A stretch of 56,702 nt of DNA from Acidimicrobiia bacterium (GTDB lineage: Bacteria > Actinomycetota > Acidimicrobiia > IMCC26256 > PALSA-555): NCBI GenBank assembly GCA_035948415.1, contig DASZJD010000023.1, forward strand, positions 1 to 56,702, in the 5' to 3' direction. This document shows, in pieces, positions 8,937-18,009 of the stretch (positions within the stretch are counted from its first letter, which is position 1; every line of letters begins with the position of its first letter). The position numbers and the translations under genes are program-made. A model generated the notes under the pieces. It saw only the letters and a program-made list of their open reading frames with translations, was not told the DNA's origin and searched no databases.

Positions 8937-9632
8937 GTGACCGACTGGTCCACCGTCTCGTCCCTGGCCACCGCGGGCGGGACGCTCGTTCTCGCGGTGG
9001 CGACGTTCTCTTCGGTCCGAAGCGCGAACCGATCGGCACGAACCACGGAGCGAGCCCTCCAGATCGGTCTCCGCCCGGTCCTCTTCCCCTCCCGGCCTCA
9101 AGCCCCGACGCAGATCCTCAGATGGGGCGACGACCACTGGGCCAAACTCCCAGGCGCCGGAGCCGTGCTCCAGGACACCAACGACGTCATCTACCTCGCC
9201 ATGTCGTTGCGCAACGTGGGATCCGGCATCGCGGTCCTACGCGGCTGGCAGATCGGGCCCGATGCCCCAACGATCGACCACAACGCCGACCTTGCGACCA
9301 TGAACGCCATGATGGCCTTCTCGGCTCAGGTCATGACCCCGCCTGATGGCGCCGAGTTTCGTCCGCAGACGGTGGACCTCTATGTCCCACCAGGCGACGA
9401 CGGCTGGTGGCTGGCGGCCATACGGGACCCCGAGCACCCCGACCGGGCGAGGACATTGGCCAACGTCGCCGCCGGTCAACCCGTGACCATCGACCTGCTG
9501 TACGGCGATCAGGAGGGCGGCCAGCGGACGATCAGCCGATTCATCGTGAACCAGAACCCGGCGAAAGAGCATGAGTGGATCTGCACGGTCGTCCGCCATT
9601 GGTACCTCGACCGTCAGGATCCCCGACCTTGA
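8937..9632 (+). CDS. Hypothetical protein with N-terminal membrane segment
   Basis: This 231-residue protein starts at GTG with VTDWSTVSSLATAGGTLVLAVATFSSVRSANRSARTTERAL, a single membrane segment followed by an amphipathic linker. The remainder (RPVLFPSRPQAP, LRNVGSGIAVLRGWQI, YVPPGDDGWWLAAIRDPEH, ISRFIVN) is a soluble beta-rich domain. Such proteins are common in actinobacteria and have no assigned function. The pattern of an N-terminal helix followed by a statement about bound residues resembles many uncharacterised membrane-anchored proteins. No operon partner is evident. Confidence 0.7.
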   Translation: MTDWSTVSSLATAGGTLVLAVATFSSVRSANRSARTTERALQIGLRPVLFPSRPQAPTQILRWGDDHWAKLPGAGAVLQDTNDVIYLAMSLRNVGSGIAVLRGWQIGPDAPTIDHNADLATMNAMMAFSAQVMTPPDGAEFRPQTVDLYVPPGDDGWWLAAIRDPEHPDRARTLANVAAGQPVTIDLLYGDQEGGQRTISRFIVNQNPAKEHEWICTVVRHWYLDRQDPRP

Positions 9633-9836
9633 GGCCGGACGATGTCGAACTCCCGGCACAAAGTTGCCATTCCCTGCTATCCGCGCCCGGGCTGGCAGTC
9701 CATCGACCGGCCCCGCGCGGAGGCAGTCGAACACGCCTCCCGGACTGATGGTCGTCGCCACGGACTCACAACTGCGCCAGACTTCCCGCTCGGTGGAACG
9801 GAGCACCTGTCATCTTGAATCTCCGCACCGGGCCTC

Positions 9837-10622
9837 GTGAACGGGTCCCGAGCGCGACCGCTGCGCTCGATCTCGATCGGCGCCGGCGCGACGATCATGC
9901 TCCTCCACGGCTACGGCATGCGACCGAGCACCTACGTCCCAATGGCTCGCCTGCTCGCCGACCGCGTCCGCGTCGTCATTCCGGCCATTCTGGAGCTTCC
10001 AGAACGCTGGACGTTCGAGCACGCCATCGATTGCCTGGAGGCCACGCTCGACGATCTGGGGGTCGATCGGATCAGCCTGCTCGGGCACTCCTTCGGCGGC
10101 GGTCTCGAGCTCGGCCTTGCCGCTCGCGTCCCGGATCGGGTCGTGGAGTGCGTGTTCAGCGACACCCTCGGTGTACAGAGCGACCTCGGCCTGGCCAGAG
10201 AGGCTCTGTCTCACCCGATCGGAGATCTCGGCCTCGTCACGAGGCCCGCGGTCTCAGCGTTCTTCCGGTCATGGTTCACCCACCCAATCCAGCTCGCGTC
10301 CGCTGCGCTCTGGGCATTCTCGAGTAATCGCGAGGACGAGATCGAGGTCGTCGCCACCGCCGAGCTTCCGTGTCACGTCCTCTGGGCCGAACGAGACACG
10401 ATCCTCGCCCGTCGTGACGGCATCGAGTTCGCGAGGCGCATCAACGCCAGCTTCACTGTCGCCAACCGACCCGCTGGGTATGGGCCCATTGATCACGACT
10501 GGATGTTCGACGATCCCGCGTTGTTCGCGCGCCATCTCGAAGCGCTCCATCTCCAGGCGCTGTGCCGTCCGCACGAGCGCTCCACTGGCTCGCGGGGCGC
10601 CACCGCGGGCGACGGAGAATGA
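9837..10622 (+). CDS. Alpha/beta-fold hydrolase
   Basis: This 261-residue protein has the oxyanion-hole HG (LLHGYGM, about residue 24), nucleophile elbow GHSFGG (Ser about residue 84), a candidate acid Asp in WAERDTIL and a catalytic His in PIDHDW. The fold and length fit the alpha/beta hydrolase superfamily; the reaction is not determinable. The stop codon overlaps the ATG of the ABC ATPase gene (ATGA at 10619-10622), so the hydrolase and exporter are translationally coupled. This suggests the hydrolase acts on the exported compound or its precursor. The start is GTG at 9837. Confidence 0.8.
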   Translation: MNGSRARPLRSISIGAGATIMLLHGYGMRPSTYVPMARLLADRVRVVIPAILELPERWTFEHAIDCLEATLDDLGVDRISLLGHSFGGGLELGLAARVPDRVVECVFSDTLGVQSDLGLAREALSHPIGDLGLVTRPAVSAFFRSWFTHPIQLASAALWAFSSNREDEIEVVATAELPCHVLWAERDTILARRDGIEFARRINASFTVANRPAGYGPIDHDWMFDDPALFARHLEALHLQALCRPHERSTGSRGATAGDGE

Positions 10623-11599
10623 CCAGCGCCATGGGCCAGGCGATTGTGACCGAAGGCCTCGAACGCTCGTTCAACGAGACTCGAGCGGTCGCAGGCGTTG
10701 ACCTCGCCGTCCCGGACGGGGAGATCTATGGATTCCTCGGGCCGAACGGGGCCGGAAAGTCCACGATGGTCCGCATGCTGTGCACGCTGCTCGTTCCCTC
10801 AGCGGGCTCGGCCCACGTGGCCGGCTACGACGTGGTGAACCAGTCGCAGGATGTCCGGCTCCGCATCGGCGTGGCACTGCAAGACGCGTCACTCGACCCG
10901 AATCAGTCTGGCGTAGAGCTGCTGCGGCTGCAGGGCCGCCTCTACGGTCTGGGCCGTGACCAGATCGAGCGCCAGCTTCACGAGCTGGCCGCGCTCGTCG
11001 ACATCGGCGATGCGCTCGAGCGACGAGTCAAGACCTACTCGGGCGGAATGAAGCGACGGCTCGACCTCGCGATCGCGCTGATCCACAACCCGGTCGTCCT
11101 GTTCCTCGACGAGCCGACGACCGGGCTCGATCCGGTCAGCAGAGCGCGCGTCTGGGAGGAGGTACGGCGGCTGAACGATGCTGGCAAGACCATCTTCCTG
11201 ACGACGCAGTACCTGGAGGAGGCCGACAGCCTGGCCCATCGGGTCGGGATCATCGACCGGGGCCGCCTGATCGCCGAAGGCACCCCGGACGAGCTCAAGC
11301 GATCGCTGGGTTCGGACGTCGTCGTGGCCGAGGTCGGCCCGGACGCGGCCCGGGCTTGCGCACAACTCGAGCACCTCCCGGGCGTCACCCGAGTTGAACA
11401 GCACGGCGAAGAGCTCACGATCCTGACGCCGGACGCCCCCGCGCTCCTCAGCCCGATCGCCGTCGCCCTCGACGAGTGCGGTGTCAAGGTCCGCAGCCTC
11501 ACGATGCGGCGACCGACGCTTGACGACGTGTACCTGAGGATCACCGGCGGCCATCTCGGTTCGGACAGCAGTGACACTGATGAGAGGGAGAGCCAGTGA
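10619..11599 (+). CDS. ABC transporter ATP-binding protein, DrrA type
   Basis: The 326-residue protein has Walker A GPNGAGKST, Q-loop region ALQDASLD, signature YSGGMKRRLDLA, Walker B VVLFLDEPTTGLD and the switch region FLTTQYLEEADSLAHRV. The C-terminal extension of about 90 residues, ending RPTLDDVYLRITG, is typical of daunorubicin-resistance (DrrA) ATPases. ATG at 10619 overlaps the hydrolase stop. An in-frame ATG at 10631 is a possible alternative because GGAG is only one base from the first. With the permease that follows (GTGA overlap) it forms an exporter of lipids or small hydrophobic compounds, energised by ATP at the inner membrane. Confidence 0.92.
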   Translation: MTSAMGQAIVTEGLERSFNETRAVAGVDLAVPDGEIYGFLGPNGAGKSTMVRMLCTLLVPSAGSAHVAGYDVVNQSQDVRLRIGVALQDASLDPNQSGVELLRLQGRLYGLGRDQIERQLHELAALVDIGDALERRVKTYSGGMKRRLDLAIALIHNPVVLFLDEPTTGLDPVSRARVWEEVRRLNDAGKTIFLTTQYLEEADSLAHRVGIIDRGRLIAEGTPDELKRSLGSDVVVAEVGPDAARACAQLEHLPGVTRVEQHGEELTILTPDAPALLSPIAVALDECGVKVRSLTMRRPTLDDVYLRITGGHLGSDSSDTDERESQ

Positions 11600-12405
11600 C
11601 CACGATTGCCGTCGACGCCTCGTCCCCGGTCCGGGCTCGCCCCGCCGGCTTCCTCTCCGACTGCCTGGCGATCGCGAGCCGAGCGGTCCGGGCCGTGCCT
11701 CGGGAGCCCGAAGTCCTCGTACCGGCATTGTTCATCCCGATGTTTTTCTTCTTCATCAACATCGGAGCGCTCGCGAAGCTCGCCGAGCACGGAGGTCGGG
11801 TCACGAACTTCAAGGCCTTCCAGCTCCCGGTCGCGATCATCTTTGCCGTCACCGGCGTGTCTCGGGCTTCCGCACTCGTCACCGACATCCAAGACGGATA
11901 CTTCGACCGGCTGCTGATGACCCCGGTCCGCCGGCTGCCCCTGCTCCTGGGCTTGATGGCGGCCGACTTCCTCGTGGTGTGCGGGCTCACCATCCCGGTC
12001 CTGATCCTGGGGTTCATCGTCGGCGTGCGCTTCCCGACCGGGGTCGGCGGCGTCCTCGTGTTCGTGCTCATGGGCGGCCTCTGGGGCCTGGCGTTCACGG
12101 GGTTCCCGTACGCGATCGCGCTGAAGACCGGGAACCCCGCCGCCGTCAACACGAGCTTCATCCTCTTCTTTCCGTTCGCATTTCTGACCACCGCCTTCCT
12201 CCCGAAGGCAGCGCTCTCGGGCTGGCTCGCAACGATCGCCAACTACAACCCGGTGACGTACCTGCTCGAAGGCATGCGATCGCTCGTTTTGACTGGGTGG
12301 GACGGCGGAGCGCTGGCGGAGGGCTTCGCGGCGATCGCGGGCGTTGGGCTGGTGAGCATCACGCTGGCCCTCCTCGCGCTGCGGGGACGCCTCCGACCCA
12401 GCTAG
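11596..12405 (+). CDS. ABC-2 type permease, DrrB type
   Basis: This 269-residue integral membrane protein starts at a GTG overlapping the ATPase stop and is preceded by GAGAGGGAGA. Six hydrophobic segments are visible, among them ALFIPMFFFFINIGAL, FQLPVAIIFAVTG, LLLGLMAADFLVVCGL, GGVLVFVLMGGLWGLAF and ILFFPFAFLTTAFLP. The last and LPKAALSGWLATIANYNPVTYLLEGMRS match ABC-2 permeases. It is the membrane partner of the preceding ATPase; a homodimer with two ATPases is the usual assembly. The substrate is unknown. Confidence 0.9.
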   Translation: MTTIAVDASSPVRARPAGFLSDCLAIASRAVRAVPREPEVLVPALFIPMFFFFINIGALAKLAEHGGRVTNFKAFQLPVAIIFAVTGVSRASALVTDIQDGYFDRLLMTPVRRLPLLLGLMAADFLVVCGLTIPVLILGFIVGVRFPTGVGGVLVFVLMGGLWGLAFTGFPYAIALKTGNPAAVNTSFILFFPFAFLTTAFLPKAALSGWLATIANYNPVTYLLEGMRSLVLTGWDGGALAEGFAAIAGVGLVSITLALLALRGRLRPS

Positions 12406-12461
12406 TACTCCGAGCGACCGGCTCGCGACGCCGATCGGCTGAGTGCCACACTGAGCAGCGC

Positions 12462-13928
12462 GTGGCCACGCGGCACGACCCCGATTCCGAGCTCCCGATC
12501 AAGCTCAATCCGTGCTCGAACGGCGAGTACCTCCCTCAGCCCCTGGGCGCCGTGGGGCACGAGGCGATCCGCCGAACCCGGGATGCGGCGGCGACGCACG
12601 CGCGGCGGCTGAACGTCGACCGCCGCGACTTCCTCCGATCGATGGGAGGTGCCGCCCTCATGCTGGCCACCCTCAGCGCGTGTCATGGCGAGTCGCGCGC
12701 CGCGAAGGGGAGGTCGGCGGGAGGCCACTTTCGACTCCCGAAGGAGGCACCGACGGAGCCCGGCGCCGCCAACGGGACGTTGGGCGGCAACGAGTTCATC
12801 CTTGACGTGCAGACCCACTTCCTCGAGTACGACGCCACTCATCAAGCCGGTGGATCCTTCGCCCAGGCGTTCCCACAAGCTCGGTGCGGTGCCGCCGACC
12901 CGCTGGCGTGCTTCTCCATCGAGCAGTACCTCGAAGAGCTCTTCCTCTTCAGCGACACGGCGATGGCTGTGATCTCGGCGGTGCCGATCCCGGGTGAGGC
13001 GAGCCCGTTGTCGATCGATCAGATGGAGAAGGCACGACGAACCTTCGAGGCCGTGTGTCACGACGAGCGGCTCCTCCTGCACGGTGGAGCCTTCCCGCAG
13101 CTTGGAAGTCTGGACGCGACCCTGGAGGGCATGCACGCGCTCGAGGCAGCGCACCGAATCGGGGCTTGGAAGGTCTACACGCACATTCCGGGTCGGTGGT
13201 GGCTTGACGACCACGAGGCCGGCGTACCCCAAGTTGGGAACGCCTTCCTCGACGCGGTCGCCAACAGCCGATCGAAGATCTGCTGCGTCCACAAGGGTTT
13301 CGGCAACCTCTTCGGAGCGAGCGCGGTCGAATACGCATCACCTGTCGATGTCGGTCCGGCTGCGAGAGCCCACCCGAGCGTCACATTCGTCGTCTACCAC
13401 TCGGGCTACGAGCCGGAGCAGACCGAGGGTCCGTACACCGACGCGACCGCGAACCAGGGCGTGAACCGGCTCATCACCTCCCTGCGCGGCTCCGGCATCG
13501 GGCCCGGCGGCAACGTCTATGCCGAGCTCGGCTCGACCTGGCGCAACGTGATGCGCGACCCGACGCAGGCTGCCCACGTACTCGGCAAGCTTCTCAAGGA
13601 GCTCGGGTCGGACAACGTGGTCTGGGGAACGGACTCGATCTGGTACGGCGCGCCGCAGGATCAGATCCAGGCGTTCCGCGCCTTCGAGATCACGCCCGAG
13701 TATCAAGAGCTATTCGGCTATCCGGCTCTCACAACCACCGTCAAGCGCAAGATCCTCGGGCTCAACGCGGCGCAGATCTACGGCGTGAAGCCCGTCAAGC
13801 CCAGCTGCACGTTCACGCCAAGCGACATCCAGCGGGCGCGAGAGGCGCTCCCGGCATCGAACCGTACCCACGGCCCTGCGAACGCAGCCGAGCTTCGGAC
13901 GCTGATTCAAGCTCATGGACCGGTCTGA
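12462..13928 (+). CDS. Tat-exported lipoprotein of the amidohydrolase (TIM-barrel) family
   Basis: This is a 488-residue protein. An unusual 50-residue N-terminal extension precedes a twin-arginine signal, VDRRDFLRSMGGAALMLATLSAC. Arg-Arg falls near residues 54-55 and LSAC forms a lipobox with Cys near 74, so the mature protein is probably a surface lipoprotein. The catalytic domain resembles amidohydrolase family 2: DVQTHFLEY, the barrel strands SKICCVHKGFG and VVYHSGYEP, and the terminal VVWGTDSIWYG containing the conserved Asp. The first His of the usual HxH is Gln here. The GTG start at 12462 has only a weak ribosome binding site. It follows the DrrAB-type exporter by 56 bp on the same strand, so it may be co-transcribed. 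Confidence 0.75.
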   Translation: MATRHDPDSELPIKLNPCSNGEYLPQPLGAVGHEAIRRTRDAAATHARRLNVDRRDFLRSMGGAALMLATLSACHGESRAAKGRSAGGHFRLPKEAPTEPGAANGTLGGNEFILDVQTHFLEYDATHQAGGSFAQAFPQARCGAADPLACFSIEQYLEELFLFSDTAMAVISAVPIPGEASPLSIDQMEKARRTFEAVCHDERLLLHGGAFPQLGSLDATLEGMHALEAAHRIGAWKVYTHIPGRWWLDDHEAGVPQVGNAFLDAVANSRSKICCVHKGFGNLFGASAVEYASPVDVGPAARAHPSVTFVVYHSGYEPEQTEGPYTDATANQGVNRLITSLRGSGIGPGGNVYAELGSTWRNVMRDPTQAAHVLGKLLKELGSDNVVWGTDSIWYGAPQDQIQAFRAFEITPEYQELFGYPALTTTVKRKILGLNAAQIYGVKPVKPSCTFTPSDIQRAREALPASNRTHGPANAAELRTLIQAHGPV

Positions 13929-13991
13929 CCGTCGGGCCTCCACGTACAGCGCCTCCCGTTGCGATCCGCCCTTGGGGATGAGGTCTGCTCG

Positions 13992-16655
13992 TCACAGTTC
14001 ACGCAGAACGGAGACCGCCGGGCGACTGGCCACGCGAATCGCCGCGGCGGCACTTAGCGCGACTGCGCCGACCGCGACCGCGGCAACGGCGACGAGGTAC
14101 CCCCACGGCACCGCGAGTGCGGCCGGAGGCGGGTCGAACACGCCGGTGAGGACCTTCACGAGCATGGCGGCGAGGGCCCACGCCCCGAGGGCCCCGAGCG
14201 CGAGGCCGCCTGCGGTGACGAACGTGGCCTCGCTCCAGACGAAGCCGCCGAGCTGACGCGGCGAGGCGCCGAGCGCGCTGACGATCGCGAAGGTGCGGCG
14301 CCGCTCGTTGAGGCCCAAGGCCAGGACCAACCCGGTTGACGCCGCGGCCAGGACGAGGGCGAACGCGAGCTCAACCCGGGTCAGCCCCGACAGGTCGACC
14401 GCAGTGAGGCTGGAGCCCACCACGGCGCGTGACGTCTGGATGTCGGTGACGGTGGCGCGGGTCCCAACCCGGGCGCGCACGCGCGCCGCCACGGCCTTTG
14501 GTGAGGAGCCGCCCGTGTCGAGCAAGAAGGACCCGACCGCATCGCTCCCGGTCCGCTGAGCGACGTACCGGGCGTTGGCGACCAGGAAGCTGTCGCGGGG
14601 CGCGGTCGGGAACTCCTTGACGATGCCGGCGTAATGGAACGGGACGTCGACATACTGGCTCGTCCGCTGGTCCTGGAGCCGCAGGGTGACACGGTCGTGT
14701 GGGTGCAGCTGGAACGTGCTTGCGGTCTCGGCGCTGACGAGGAGGTTGTCGGGGTGCGCCGCGAGGTCGCCCATGAACTGACGGGCAGAGCCGCCCTGGA
14801 AGTAGGCGTCTTGGATCTTCGTGGCGTCGACGACGGTGGTCGGCCGCACCCCGAACAGGTCTTGCAGGTCGGCCCCGACGTACGCGAAGCGATGCTGGAC
14901 GGGCTCGACGCTCCGCACGCCCGAGATCCGGGCCAGCGGCCCACCCCCAGCGGGCCCCACGTGGGTGCCGGGCGGTTCGGTGACCGTGACGTCGGCACCG
15001 TTCGTGAGTCGGGCGTCGACGGTGGCTTGCTGTCGGTACGTGGCGTTGAACATCGCCGTCGAGCCCGCGAAGGCGACCGTCAGGGCGACGAGGGCGAGGG
15101 CGCCGGCGAGCAGGCGTCGCTGCCGGCTCATCGACGCCGCGACGGTGCCGTCGAGCCGGCCCGCGAGGGGACGCGCGAACCTGCGGAGCGATCGCCGGCC
15201 GCGCGCGAGCACCAAGTCAGCAACCCGGTAGGCGAGCAGGCCGGCGCCGACCCAGAGCAGCGCCGGGCCTGCCAGCGCCCAGTAGCTGACCGAGATCGAC
15301 GGCGTGCCTTCGGGGGCCAGCACCAGCTGGTACCCGTTCTGGCTGGTGAGCCAGAAGACGGCGCCAGACGCGGCGAGGAGCACGAAGTCGAGCCCGTACC
15401 GCGCCCACCAGGGAGCCATGGGTCGTCCGACGATCCGGCGGGCCTCGGAGACCGTCGCCTTGCGGGCGTCACGCCAAGCCGGCAGGACGACGGCGAGCAG
15501 CGCGATCACGACGCCGACCGCGCCGGCGGCGGCGCACCAGGCCACCGTCGCTGTCGTCGTCGCCCCGAAGCTCGCCGTCCCGAACTCGGCCGCACCGATG
15601 ATCAGAGCTCCGCCGACACCCAACCCGGCGCCGACGACGCCCACGACCGCCGCCTCCAGCATCGCCAGGCCGAGCAGCTCACGCGACGTCGCGCCGCGCG
15701 TGCGCAGCAGCGCCTGGTCGTGACGACGACGCACGGCGCCCGCACCGGCGACGGCGGCGGTCAGGAGACCAGCGAGCACCGCACCGGGAACACCGAGGAA
15801 GAGGAACAACACTTGGGCGTACGAGGCGTCCGAGCGCGCCGCCGAGAGGGTCGACCCGAGGTTGTCGCCGACGAGGCCAGCGCCGGCGAGGCGCGCTTCC
15901 AGATTGTGAGCCGCGCCCGTCACGACCGTGTACGCCGCCGCCGGGTCGTTAGGCAGGCGGTGCGAGAGCCGGCCGTGAACCTGAATCCGAACCAGATCCG
16001 GTCGACTCGTGGCGAGGACACCGAAGGCCTCATGCCACATGGCCTCCGGGAGGAGCACCACATTGTCGGGAGGCGCCGCAAGCTGGGCGCTCGTCGGTGC
16101 GCCGACCTTCTGGAACAGGGAGTCGGCCTGGGGCAGGTCGACCACGCCGTCGACGCGAACGGTGAACGGCGCGAGGCCCGTCCGGCCGATCGTGACGCTG
16201 TCGCCAGGTGCCGCGTGGAGATTCGCGGCCGTCTGCTGGGCCAGCAGCACGCCGGTACCGCGCCCGGCGAGGTCGCGCAGTTCGCCGGGGAACGTCGCCC
16301 GGTATCCACTCGGAAGACCGAGCACGACGCCCGGGCCGGTGCTCTGGGTCGACCCGCTCGTGATCGACTGGAGGCCAGTCGTCGAGGCGTAGCCGACGGG
16401 CAACGCCTCGCGGACCTGATGGGTGGCGCGAGTAGCTGCCAGCACGCTCGTGGGGTCGGCGCCGGGCTGGGTCTCGACCTGCCAGTCGACGCTGACCCGT
16501 GCCGCGGCTCGCTGGGTCATCGTGGCCTTCGATGCCGACAGGAACGTCCCGATCGAGGCGAGGAGACCGACGGCGACGGCGACACCGACGGCGGTGGCCG
16601 CGATCCGGGCCGGCCTTCGGGCAACGAGCCCGCGAAGCCAGATCAACGCGAGCAC
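13992..16655 (-). CDS. FtsX-like ABC transporter permease (large)
   Basis: This protein of about 887 residues has an N-terminal membrane segment (ARIAATAVGVAVAVGLL) and a large extracytoplasmic domain. A four-segment FtsX block lies in the middle (VLFLFLGVPGAVLAGLLTAAVAGAGAV onwards), a second extracytoplasmic domain follows, and a C-terminal FtsX block begins LAFALVLAAASTGLVLALGLNERRRTFAIVSALGAS. This duplicated layout matches MacB/LolC-type or DUF214 permeases, which move lipoproteins, peptides or drugs by a mechanotransmission mechanism. The start is uncertain: GTG at 16655 gives a 13-bp overlap with the upstream ATPase, while a GTG at 16724 gives 82 bp. It is the last gene of a four-gene minus-strand operon. 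Confidence 0.88.
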   Translation of the reverse strand: MLALIWLRGLVARRPARIAATAVGVAVAVGLLASIGTFLSASKATMTQRAAARVSVDWQVETQPGADPTSVLAATRATHQVREALPVGYASTTGLQSITSGSTQSTGPGVVLGLPSGYRATFPGELRDLAGRGTGVLLAQQTAANLHAAPGDSVTIGRTGLAPFTVRVDGVVDLPQADSLFQKVGAPTSAQLAAPPDNVVLLPEAMWHEAFGVLATSRPDLVRIQVHGRLSHRLPNDPAAAYTVVTGAAHNLEARLAGAGLVGDNLGSTLSAARSDASYAQVLFLFLGVPGAVLAGLLTAAVAGAGAVRRRHDQALLRTRGATSRELLGLAMLEAAVVGVVGAGLGVGGALIIGAAEFGTASFGATTTATVAWCAAAGAVGVVIALLAVVLPAWRDARKATVSEARRIVGRPMAPWWARYGLDFVLLAASGAVFWLTSQNGYQLVLAPEGTPSISVSYWALAGPALLWVGAGLLAYRVADLVLARGRRSLRRFARPLAGRLDGTVAASMSRQRRLLAGALALVALTVAFAGSTAMFNATYRQQATVDARLTNGADVTVTEPPGTHVGPAGGGPLARISGVRSVEPVQHRFAYVGADLQDLFGVRPTTVVDATKIQDAYFQGGSARQFMGDLAAHPDNLLVSAETASTFQLHPHDRVTLRLQDQRTSQYVDVPFHYAGIVKEFPTAPRDSFLVANARYVAQRTGSDAVGSFLLDTGGSSPKAVAARVRARVGTRATVTDIQTSRAVVGSSLTAVDLSGLTRVELAFALVLAAASTGLVLALGLNERRRTFAIVSALGASPRQLGGFVWSEATFVTAGGLALGALGAWALAAMLVKVLTGVFDPPPAALAVPWGYLVAVAAVAVGAVALSAAAAIRVASRPAVSVLREL

Positions 16656-17350
16656 GGCGACCGGCCCGGACTCGGCGGCGCCGGCTTCGTGACCACCTGG
16701 AGCCGGCCGTTCGTGATGTCCCACCGGTGTGGGAGCCGCACGGCGATCCGCGGGTCGTGGGTGCTGACGAGCAGCGCGGCGCCCGCCTCTGTGGCGGCGT
16801 CCAGGAGCACGTCCACGACGTCGCTCGCGGTTGCGTGATCCAACTGACCAGTCGGCTCATCGGCGAGGATGAGACGCGGCGTCGCGGCGAGGACGCGCGC
16901 AACCGCGACGCGCTGAGCCTGGCCTCCGGAGAGCTCCTCGGGCAGCTTGGCCGCCAGCTCTGCCAGCCCGAGCCGTGCCAGCGCATCAACGGCGCGAGCG
17001 GTGGCGGTGGCGTCGTCGCCGCCCTCGAGCAGGACGGGCAGGGCCACGTTCTCAACCACGTTGAGCGGTGGGATCAAGCTCGGGCCCTGAAAGATGATGC
17101 CGACCGGCCCGGGCCGGATCGACGTCCGCGCTCCCAGCGCCGGCCACGTGATCTCGCCCGTCGTGGGTGGCTCCAGCGCCGCCATCAGGTGCAGCAGCGT
17201 CGACTTGCCGGAGCCCGACGGTCCGACCAAAGCGATCCGATCGCCGGCCGATATCTCGCAGGTGGCGCCGTGCAGCGCGACGACCGCGGACCGGCCGGCG
17301 CCGTAGCTCCGGCCCAGGCCGACGCAGCGCACCAGGGGAGCGTCGATCAC
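16643..17350 (-). CDS. ABC transporter ATP-binding protein (MacB/LolD type)
   Basis: This 235-residue ATPase has Walker A GPSGSGKST, the LolD/MacB-family Q-loop FQGPSLIPPLNVVENV, signature LSGGQAQRVAVARVL, Walker B LILADEPTGQLD and switch His VSTHDPR. It starts at a GTG that overlaps the stop of the preceding ATPase (GTGA, 17347-17350). It is the second of two ATPases serving a single permease gene, so a heterodimeric ATPase is possible. It probably powers export or extraction from the membrane together with the downstream FtsX-like permease. Confidence 0.9.
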   Translation of the reverse strand: MIDAPLVRCVGLGRSYGAGRSAVVALHGATCEISAGDRIALVGPSGSGKSTLLHLMAALEPPTTGEITWPALGARTSIRPGPVGIIFQGPSLIPPLNVVENVALPVLLEGGDDATATARAVDALARLGLAELAAKLPEELSGGQAQRVAVARVLAATPRLILADEPTGQLDHATASDVVDVLLDAATEAGAALLVSTHDPRIAVRLPHRWDITNGRLQVVTKPAPPSPGRSPCSR

Positions 17351-18009
17351 GCGACCGCCCGGCCGTCGTCGAGCATCAGGGCGCGGTCAGCGAGCGCGCC
17401 CACCTGGGGGTTGTGCGTGACGACCACCACGGCTGCTCCGTGCTGCGTCGCCTCGCGTAGCAGCCACGCGACGCGTTCCGCGCTCGCGGAGTCGAGCTCT
17501 CCGGTCGGCTCGTCGGCGAGCACGACGGCCGGGTCGTTGGCGAGCGCGACGGCGAGCCCGGCGCGGGCGGTCTCTCCGCCCGACAGCTCGGACGGGTAGG
17601 CCGTCGCCCGTGACGCGATGCCGAGACGATCGAGCAGTTCGCGGCGCCGCGCGTGGTCGACGCGGCCGGCCACCCGCTGGGCCAGCGAGATATTGGCCGA
17701 GATGTTGAGGTGCTCGATCAGGTTCGCGGACTGGAACAGCATCCCGATGCGCCGTGCCCGGAGCTTGGTCCGCTCCGCCTCGGGTCGGCGGGAGAGTCGA
17801 ACGTCCTCGACGTACACGCTGCCACCGTCAGGCTCGTCGAGACCGGCAAGGCAGGCTAGGAGCGTCGACTTCCCGGAACCAGACGGACCGACCACCGCCA
17901 CCAGTTCGCCGTCCTCGACCGAGAGTGAGACGCCACGCAGTGCCAGCGTCTCGTCATCGCCCGCGTGATAGAAGCGGTAGAGGTCGGTGGCGACCAGCGC
18001 TGCGCTCAC
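17347..18009 (-). CDS. ABC transporter ATP-binding protein (MacB/LolD type)
   Basis: This 220-residue ATPase starts at a GTG overlapping the lipoprotein stop (18006-18009). Walker A is GPSGSGKST, the Q-loop FQSANLIEHLNISANI, Walker B VVLADEPTGELD and the switch His VVTHNPQ. Its signature motif reads LSGGETARAGLAVAL, with E-T-A-R-A in place of the usual Q-Q-Q-R-V. The frame stays open upstream to 18390, but that part is the shadow of the lipoprotein gene. Paired ATPases with one permease suggest a heterodimer in which one site may be degenerate. Confidence 0.88.
   Translation of the reverse strand: MSAALVATDLYRFYHAGDDETLALRGVSLSVEDGELVAVVGPSGSGKSTLLACLAGLDEPDGGSVYVEDVRLSRRPEAERTKLRARRIGMLFQSANLIEHLNISANISLAQRVAGRVDHARRRELLDRLGIASRATAYPSELSGGETARAGLAVALANDPAVVLADEPTGELDSASAERVAWLLREATQHGAAVVVVTHNPQVGALADRALMLDDGRAVA

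Noticed and set aside
14634-16838. A 734-codon open frame on the plus strand
   Set aside because: It is the shadow of the FtsX-like permease on the other strand and shows no recognisable domain.
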